Shown here in pieces: positions 57,535-64,000 of a stretch of 64,000 nt of DNA. The notes below the pieces were generated by a model, which was not told the origin of the DNA, did not search any database, and worked only from the letters and a program-made list of their open reading frames with translations. Location of the stretch: contig JAPEUQ010000007.1 of the NCBI GenBank assembly GCA_027946365.1, forward strand, positions 930,001 to 994,000, given 5' to 3'. Source of the DNA: Kalmusia sp. IMI 367209. Its lineage: Eukaryota; Ascomycota; Dothideomycetes; Pleosporales; Didymosphaeriaceae. The first letter of the stretch is position 1, and the number at the start of each line of letters is the position of its first letter. Made by a program: the position numbers and the translations under genes.

Positions 57535-59662
57535 ATGGCAGCACTGGACAGACTACCAAACGAGCTGCTTGCGCTCGTGGCAGCCCATTTGGACCGCCCT
57601 GAAGATGTGTACGCAAGGCCCAAGGTACCCGCTACATGTTGTTCTGCTGAGAAAAAAGAAGGACTTTTTTCTTCTCGCTCAGCCAAGTCATACACAAGAT
57701 ACCATATTCCCAACTTCGTTTTTAAACTTGCACTGACTTTGTGCCTGCTGGTTTAGTGTGCACTTGGCATTGATCTGCCGCCGACTGAACGGCTTTGTAC
57801 AACTTGATGGGTGGAAAGCTTTCCAGAAGGGTCGCTTTGGCCTGCCTGGCCTGGATGGCGACGCCAAGAACACGGTCCATGGCTTGACGACACTTTATCG
57901 GAATTGGGATCGGAAGGCCTTTACAGCACGATATCTAGAGCCCAGTGCGACTGTTTCCAGTCTCAACGCAGGCGGGAGAAAGAGATGGAGAGGTCCACAG
58001 GGCCAAACTATGGGCTATCAACCAAGTATTGACAGCTACGAAGAGATGTATGGCGTATGGGCAGATAGGAGAGAGGTTCTGACATGGTCTGCTGGCACAA
58101 ACATTGTGGTGCGAGTCAAAGAAACAGGCTCCAACGCGGCAAGAGCATGGGAGAAGATGGAGAGTGACCCGGAGGGCCCATTCGAGCCAGGCCCATACAT
58201 GCATCCGAATGCGTGGTACACTTACAAAATACCGCAAAGTTCTGAAGGTCGAGACGACATTACGGAGTTGAAACTCTTACGACCGCATCAAAAACATGAG
58301 GATTTGGAAAACATCGTATTCGGAACAGCGTCTGGCCGATTGTCGATGCTGAACGCTGATCTAGAACAATTACAAGCAGTTGAACAGCTCTACGATACTG
58401 AGCGTCGAGCGGTGGGCTCTGTATCAGTTTCTTCAGCCCCACAACCTCTAATGGCAGCTACCTTGGGAGACTCTTCATTAGCCCTCTACTCTCTGGAGCA
58501 CGACCAGCCCAGCGAGGCCCCTATCACGCCTCTCAGCCAGGTGAGGCCTATTGCTCCGGGTATGCGGGTTGGTCGGATATGGTCTTGCAACTTTATCTCA
58601 GATGACAAGGTCGCCATTGGACTTGGTCCTTCATACGAGCCTATTCAAATCTATGAGATCACATCTGATGGATACGTTTCGGAACCATTGCGCAAGCTTA
58701 ACCTCGACTCCAGGAGCGGCACAGCGAACGCCAATATGCAGCGCAATACCTCTGTCTACCCAATCATTCCCATCGCTGTTGAGTCCCAAGGTGGCTCGGC
58801 GACGAACGTATTCCTATCAGGAGGGTACGATGGCATCGTCAGGCTCCATGATTTACGCTCGCCGCACAACTTTGAAACTCTCTTCTGGGATGTTACAAAC
58901 GATTCTTCAATCTACTCGCTCGCGTGTCAAGGCCTCGAGCATTTCGTTGTAGGGAGCTCTATGCATAGTATGCTCAAGGTCTTTGATCTCCGCTTCTCGA
59001 GATCGCATGCCTACCATACCATTCCTCTTTCCGCCAAGTCACAACCTAAACGTCAGGACTACACCTATAATGCGATCGTCAACGATGTCAAAGACAGTGT
59101 AACACCTATATCCGGCGGATGGAACGTCTTCCTCAACCCACGCAACCCTTCGCGACCGAATGGAAACAGGCACCCATATCGACCTGGTCCACGCACCGAA
59201 GACTCTCCCGTCTACAGCCTCTCGATCCCGTCATCGACGTCGCCAAACCTGTATGCTGGATTGGAAGGCACTGTGCAGACCTTAGACTTCGTCGGCGTGC
59301 TAGACCCGCATCCAGACCCGTTGATATCTCGTTCTATCGCCCGTTCCACGGACTCAGGACTTGTCGATGTCAGATCTGCGTACAACCCCTTTGACGACAT
59401 CTTGAATCTAGGAATGTACGAACAAGGTAACGAGGAAGGACTAGGCATGCAGTTGTTGATCCAGGATGACGTATCATCCGAATTGGCCTACAATAAGAAG
59501 AGGAAAGAATTCTCGAGACGCCGGGGCCTGGACGAGAGATGGAAGGATCCTACTGAGGATGCAGAAAAGTGGACGAGAGGGCAGGTGCCGCAGGGCGACG
59601 CAAGAAGAGGCGGTACACGAGGTCGAGGCAGAGGCCGTGGAAGAGGCCGTGGCGGTCGATAA
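57535..59662 (+). CDS. F-box protein with WD40-like repeats and an RG-rich C-terminal tail
   Basis: Two exons, 57535-57608 and 57757-59662, joined by a 148-nt phase-2 intron, give 659 residues. The join completes the F-box: LDRLPNELLALVAAHLDRPE, then DVVHLALICRRLNGF. The middle contains beta-propeller-like units (ENIVFGTASGRLSML, NVFLSGGYDGIVRLHDLRS, HSMLKVFDLRF), though most repeats are weak. The C-terminus is basic and RG-rich (RGGTRGRGRGRGRGRGGR), an unusual combination, as RG tails bind RNA or are arginine-methylated. The intron is longer than its neighbours. Start ATG 57535 is chosen because the F-box begins six residues later; ATG 57460 in the same frame would add 25 residues. It is probably an SCF substrate receptor; no orthologue recognised. 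Confidence 0.78.
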
Positions 59663-59966
59663 GAAGCCATGGTTGTAATGAGGCAACGAGTCCACGATTA
59701 CTACATCGATTTAGAGGTCTCGTGACAAGTACAAGGGTTAGCAATCAAAATACCCTCGCGCGGTGAAGAATACTCGTCATAGATAGATTCGGGTAGTGTC
59801 CAATGGTCTCCACTATTTCCACAACTGTGCACCATGTTAGGCGAAGAGCTAGGTTTTTCAATGTCATGGTAGAGTACGAGTTACGAGTCGTTGTGCATGA
59901 AATGCCTATCAATTGACACAGAAACAGACCCGATCAATGACGTGCGGATTTGCGCCTTCAACTAGA

Positions 59967-60470
59967 CGATTAGAACTTCGAGCTTCTTACCCAGCTCGAG
60001 ATAGAAAAGACATGCCTGTTCAGCATCATCAAGGTTTTCGTGCGGTTCTCTTACAAGCACTGTAAAAGAGGACATTTTGAGCATTCACAATGGCCAGCGG
60101 TACATGGTCCTTGTGAGAACCGACCAACTAGCGAGAACCTCCTGGATGCGCGACAGTAATCGAAGTGCCTGCGACGAAAACCACACAAGCCGACGCCACC
60201 GAAGCCATAATTCGCTATGTGGGTAGTGTTGTCTACCGTTCCCATCACGCACCAGTGCAAACAATGTGTTGACGAGCCCTCGCTTCGCTTCTTCCGTTGC
60301 GGCAACGATTTCGGGCAACGCAAATGTGTCTTCTGTAAAAAAGGAATCGTCACGCTTGAAACCGTAGACGTCTCCTTCAAATGGTACCTCTCAGGCACAG
60401 GCTTCATGCCGGGCTATGAAGGCTCGACCCTCATCCGCGTTTTCGCAGATTACCTATCTCCTCGGACCAC
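59967..60470 (-). pseudogene. Decayed coding remnant with in-frame stops, unknown family
   Basis: One minus-strand frame reads as coherent protein over about 160 codons but is broken by TGA codons. In order it contains GRAFIARHEACA, a TGA, EVPFEGDVYGFKRDDSFFTE, LPEIVAATEEAKRGLVNTLF, HSELWLRWRRLVWFSSQALR, VLASWSVLTRTMYRWPL, a TGA, then MLKMSSFTVLVREPHENLDD and CLFYLELGKKLEVLIV before a TAG. Several Trp codons survive, and the stops could be former Trp (TGG to TGA). I cannot identify the family. A spliced gene is an alternative, but no intron with good phase bridges the stops. Confidence 0.4.
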
Positions 60471-61172
60471 CCGATCTTTGACTCCTGCCATTCCGCACCA
60501 TCACCCCCATCCACCTACACGTCCATGACTTCTTCATCCTGACCGCAGGCACACGGCACTACCCACTTCACGCAGCTCAATTTTTTTTTTGCAAGCTGCC
60601 ACACCGCATTACAGTGGATATGCCAGCATGTGGGCACCAGGTTTTCTGGTGGTTTGCCTTGGCACGTGGTTGCCGCATTGCCATGTCAGTTGATGTACGT
60701 CTAGATGGCTTATGCTGCGATTTCGGAGTGTGTGAATCCCGAGGTGATGGGCGAAGTGGGCCTGTGGGATGGTTGTGCAAAGTGGGATGCTTGATGGGAT
60801 TGTGGATTTCGATCAACCCATAATGCCAAGTTGTGAATGACGATCCGCTAAGCATTGGGGCACATTTGGCGAGAAAATCAACGAATACAATCATCAGCAA
60901 TTCAGGGAAAGGGCTCATGGAGCGGAATGAGGATCGTCCTTGCTTTGTCGCTTAGCGTGCGGGAGTCTAGAATGATGAACTTTGGTATGCCGCTAGCGTG
61001 GAGTATTACATAATGCTGCGCGAACAGGCCCCCTACCAAGTCATGTTGGAAAAGGGGCCCTTTTGAACTTGGTCCTTCATGATGCCCTGTTATACTGTCA
61101 CTCTTGGTCTCCTCACCGTAGGACCTGCGACTACGGTACTCGCTTTATATGTTAGGTGCTATGGATGTACGT

Positions 61173-61553
61173 TTATTCCAGCACACAAGGATTTCGGATC
61201 AAATCACACCGAGTTCCTGGTATGCGGTGGTGCGGATACCCCCGCCGTCGGCATGCGGAGGTAACGGTGAGGGTTAACCTAGGATTCGCTGTTACAGTGA
61301 AGGCCAATGATGTTACACTGGCCAGCTCTGTGAGGATTTCGATCACGTTCTTGACCACAGTCTGTGCATCTTCCGAGCGTGGTCTTCTACAGGAATGGCA
61401 TAGAGCCCATTCGATTGTAGCTGGCTCACATTCGACTTGCTCAAGATGGTATTCGTTTGTAGATGAGAGCTGAGACTCGACTGCCAATCTTGTCGCTACT
61501 TCCTTTGGAAATCTGGAGTCTTCGTGATACGTTTGAGGGAATATGAAGTCCAT
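61173..61553 (-). CDS. Hypothetical small ORF
   Basis: A 126-codon ORF from ATG 61553. The peptide (begins MDFIFPQTYHEDSRFPKEVA) has mixed composition and a possible Cys pair (CHSC). No domain is recognised and no neighbour supports it. It may be chance or part of a decayed gene. Confidence 0.22.
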   Translation of the reverse strand: MDFIFPQTYHEDSRFPKEVATRLAVESQLSSTNEYHLEQVECEPATIEWALCHSCRRPRSEDAQTVVKNVIEILTELASVTSLAFTVTANPRLTLTVTSACRRRGYPHHRIPGTRCDLIRNPCVLE

Positions 61554-62787
61554 GTGATGGAATTATGCTAAGGCAGGACCACCGGAGATTTTATTCGGAG
61601 TAAGTGTCGAATGATGCCATGTTGACCATGGTGAAGGCGGGCATCAATTTGATCCTGAAATGTTATTGGTCACTTGACAATCAAGATTTCTGGTCTTGCG
61701 GTACCCGTTGAAAACCCTTAGCGCCGTCAAAAAGCAACCTGCAATACTCTCTCATCTTGGCGAATTGCACAATCTTGCTCATAACCCACGCGAGGGGTCT
61801 ATAGATGAGGGAAGGGGTAGTCTTTGAGAAAAAGACGCGTAGTCATGCATTTCCGTGGCCGTGGTGTTGACTTGGAGAGTGGGACAGCAATCGCCAACCA
61901 GTCGTTGTGGATAAGCGACAATCACTGCTTCGTAAAATCGGAAGGAGACAAGAAAAGTAGATGAAAGGCTGACTATGAGGAGTACCAAGCGCGGCAGCAT
62001 GTATGTACTTCTTCGGGGCCAGGACGTTCAAGGAAAGGTCATTGCCATATCAGCTCGCCTTAGGGTTGCTGCATGCAATAAGAGGGGCAGCGCTTTAGGT
62101 TGACAATCAAGGTACAAGCGGATGATTGTCCCCGGGTTCCTACCCTCCATGAGCACTCGCGCCAGTGAACCCTGGACTTTGGCTGGAGCAGATTGACAGT
62201 CTAGGCCGGCTTCTCCCCCGCGCTCCAGTTTAGGCGAAGCCTGTGAAGATGGCGAACCATTTCTAGAATTACACCATAAGTGGAGACTGGCTTTGTCAAG
62301 GACAATGCAAGCGATTGGTAGACGTGTACTGCCGTGGCAGAAACGCAACGATTCTGGGGAAAGGAAGGCATGGACGACATCCTGTAAGTACCCGCACCTG
62401 CTTACCGCCGTGTAACTACTAGCTCAAATTGTTATGCATAGCTTATCTGGTACGCACTGTGAATGCGCTAGAATTTGCTACTGTGCTCGAAAAGCAATGT
62501 TTCCCCGCGTACTTACGGGGTTGGTCAATGATAACATTCAGTACCTAATTGTCCTAATCCTCACAACCTGCAGAATTGGGCTAAGCACTTGGGTGTCGAG
62601 CCCGACAGCCGCCTTGGCGATAGTATACCAGCGCGAAGCACTGTTGGTGGTTTGCTTGAACAGGTCACACGAGGTAGCAAGATGATCCGGGCATGTGCCG
62701 GATCGCCTCCAGGAAATGGGAATCTAACTCAAGCTTTTTCGAAGTCCTAGAGAACAAATCACGCACATAAGATCATCCAATCCTGCG

Positions 62788-63336
62788 ATGGCAATGGTAG
62801 AAGCAGATGGATGGTTAGCCTTGTGTAACCGGGGGGAAACGGGTTCACGGTTCGGGTTGTTCCGAAGAGAGAAGAGAGTACGCGGCCGCCAAGATCTACA
62901 GCAGGCATGGACTCACATCATTCGCCAACTCTCCGAAACCTTCAACCCTCGATCCCTCTCGATCCCTCCTACCGCTCTGCAATTTCTCGCCCCTACCCTT
63001 ATCGCAACATGTGCGTCGAAAGGCGTCAATCCCGACTTCTTGCACAAACAGGCAGGCGGCCATGCTTCGTGGCGCTTCCATGTGCATCCGGCAAAACCAC
63101 TAAGACTCGCGCACCCTAGATTGCCCTGGGATCGTTGGCTGCTGGGGCTGCCCGAACAAACCCCTCCAGGGCTGCAACCTCAAGTGACCTACACTCTCGC
63201 TGCCCGTTTCAGGTACCGTCACCGAGCTCTATCTGTCTGCTCACTCACACTGGTCGACTGTCGACAGCCACAAACATCACAATGCTCATGCGCAGCTCGT
63301 ATGGCGCAGGACTTCGCCTCTGGCAGCCTATCTTGA
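62788..63336 (+). CDS. Hypothetical ORF, doubtful
   Basis: Longest ORF of the right end, 182 codons from ATG 62788. The peptide (MAMVEADGWLALCNRGETGS at the start) is rich in Arg, Pro and Leu with no known motif, and it overlaps ORFs in other frames. Listed only for completeness. Confidence 0.2.
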   Translation: MAMVEADGWLALCNRGETGSRFGLFRREKRVRGRQDLQQAWTHIIRQLSETFNPRSLSIPPTALQFLAPTLIATCASKGVNPDFLHKQAGGHASWRFHVHPAKPLRLAHPRLPWDRWLLGLPEQTPPGLQPQVTYTLAARFRYRHRALSVCSLTLVDCRQPQTSQCSCAARMAQDFASGSLS

Positions 63337-64000
63337 CTGTTCTCCTGCATGTCTCCCGCTTCAACCCCTCATGTCAACGGCCCCCGTTATCGCGTTATCA
63401 GGTGGTTAGGTAAGGCCACAGGCGACATAAATTGATGCGCGGCCGGGCTAGCCACAACGAGGAGGTGCTATGATTTTACGTGTTTTTAAGCTTAACTTAG
63501 CGGATGCCTCGATCAGCAGATCGATGCGACGTCGAGCTTGTCAGCGCCTGCAGGGCTGGGCGCAGTCAAGTTGTTCCACGCCGAGCCATTCCCTCTACAT
63601 TCCTAGAAGCGGAAGGGCTGGAATGAAATCGCGCTTGGCGAGAACACACCCTTGGAGGTTAGGGCGCTTTATTGGCTACGATGCCAAACCACGCTTCTTA
63701 TGATCAGTATGGCATTGGAATTGATCGGCAATGGGGCCTCGGGAGACAGAACACTATCTCATTTAACCACGACCTATCATTGGATATCTGGCAGAAAAGC
63801 AGACCCAGTCACTCGCTGGTGAACATGGCCGCTCATTCCTCCTTGTCGGTTGCAATACCCAGCCATTTGTCCGTCAATCTCTGATAGTTCTAAGCTGTCT
63901 CCGAGTGCTTAATCCGCCACGGTTGGGACATGAGTCGTACTAGCACGGTCCAGATGCGATAGCGGATCGTCCCGAGCTTGTGGGTGCTTGTGGGTGCTTG

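Larger units (their letters stand above)
59663..64000. other. Gene-poor right end, 4.3 kb without a convincing intact gene
   Basis: Short ORFs only, both strands. The best coding-like sequence is the remnant described at 59967-60470. Other ORFs (61173-61553 minus, 126 codons; 62028-62348 minus, 106 codons; 62788-63336 plus, 182 codons) have no recognised domain. A direct repeat of tgtgggtgctt lies at the very end (about 63978-64000). Confidence 0.4.

Noticed and set aside
1..64000. Search by eye for CRISPR arrays, rRNA genes and intact transposons
   Set aside because: No regularly spaced repeats, rRNA-like sequence, transposase or reverse transcriptase motifs were seen.

Overview
This 64 kb window looks like nuclear DNA of a filamentous ascomycete (Pezizomycotina, probably Dothideomycetes; the class is an inference). 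The signs are compact genes with introns of about 44-90 nt and fungal splice signals, two HET-domain loci, a PDR-type ABC transporter, a laccase-like multicopper oxidase, an F-box/WD40 protein of the FWD-1 type, and typical fungal orthologues (Bir1, Tam41, GEN1/Yen1, Cdc24, NRAMP). Exon coordinates were read by hand from splice consensus, frame and family conservation, so individual boundaries are predictions.

Left part (1-18.3 kb): the 3' end of an unidentified gene; a PARP/ubiquitin-conjugating (E2-like) fusion on the minus strand with a GC-AG intron and a frame break in its E2 domain; a Cog7-like protein; Bir1 with two BIR domains, head-to-head with the mitochondrial CDP-DAG synthase TAM41; a GEN1/Yen1-type Holliday junction nuclease, head-to-head with an AT-hook protein that has a frame break at a C7 run. 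Mitosis, DNA repair and mitochondrial lipid functions dominate here.

Middle part (18.3-37.3 kb): a small 4-TM protein, a decayed HET gene with stop codons where conserved Trp are expected, a Pol III/tRNA-like element, an unknown conserved-looking two-exon gene, a six-exon histidine phosphatase, an amino acid permease, an alcohol dehydrogenase next to a laccase-like oxidase, and a second HET locus. That HET frame contains a WW-like domain and is open for 2.1 kb except for two nonsense codons. This is the accessory, decay-prone part of the window.

Right part (37.3-64 kb): a full-size PDR transporter, an F-box/WD40 protein with poly-His and Gln/Ala tracts, the polarity RhoGEF Cdc24, an NRAMP metal transporter, a highly degenerate G-alpha-like protein with an N-terminal helical domain, and an F-box protein with an RG-rich tail. 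The last 4.3 kb has no convincing intact gene, only a coding remnant and weak ORFs.

The most unusual items are the helical-domain/G-alpha fusion whose nucleotide-binding motifs are all changed, the WW-HET locus with two stops, the PARP-E2 fusion, and the HET pseudogene whose stops replace Trp codons.
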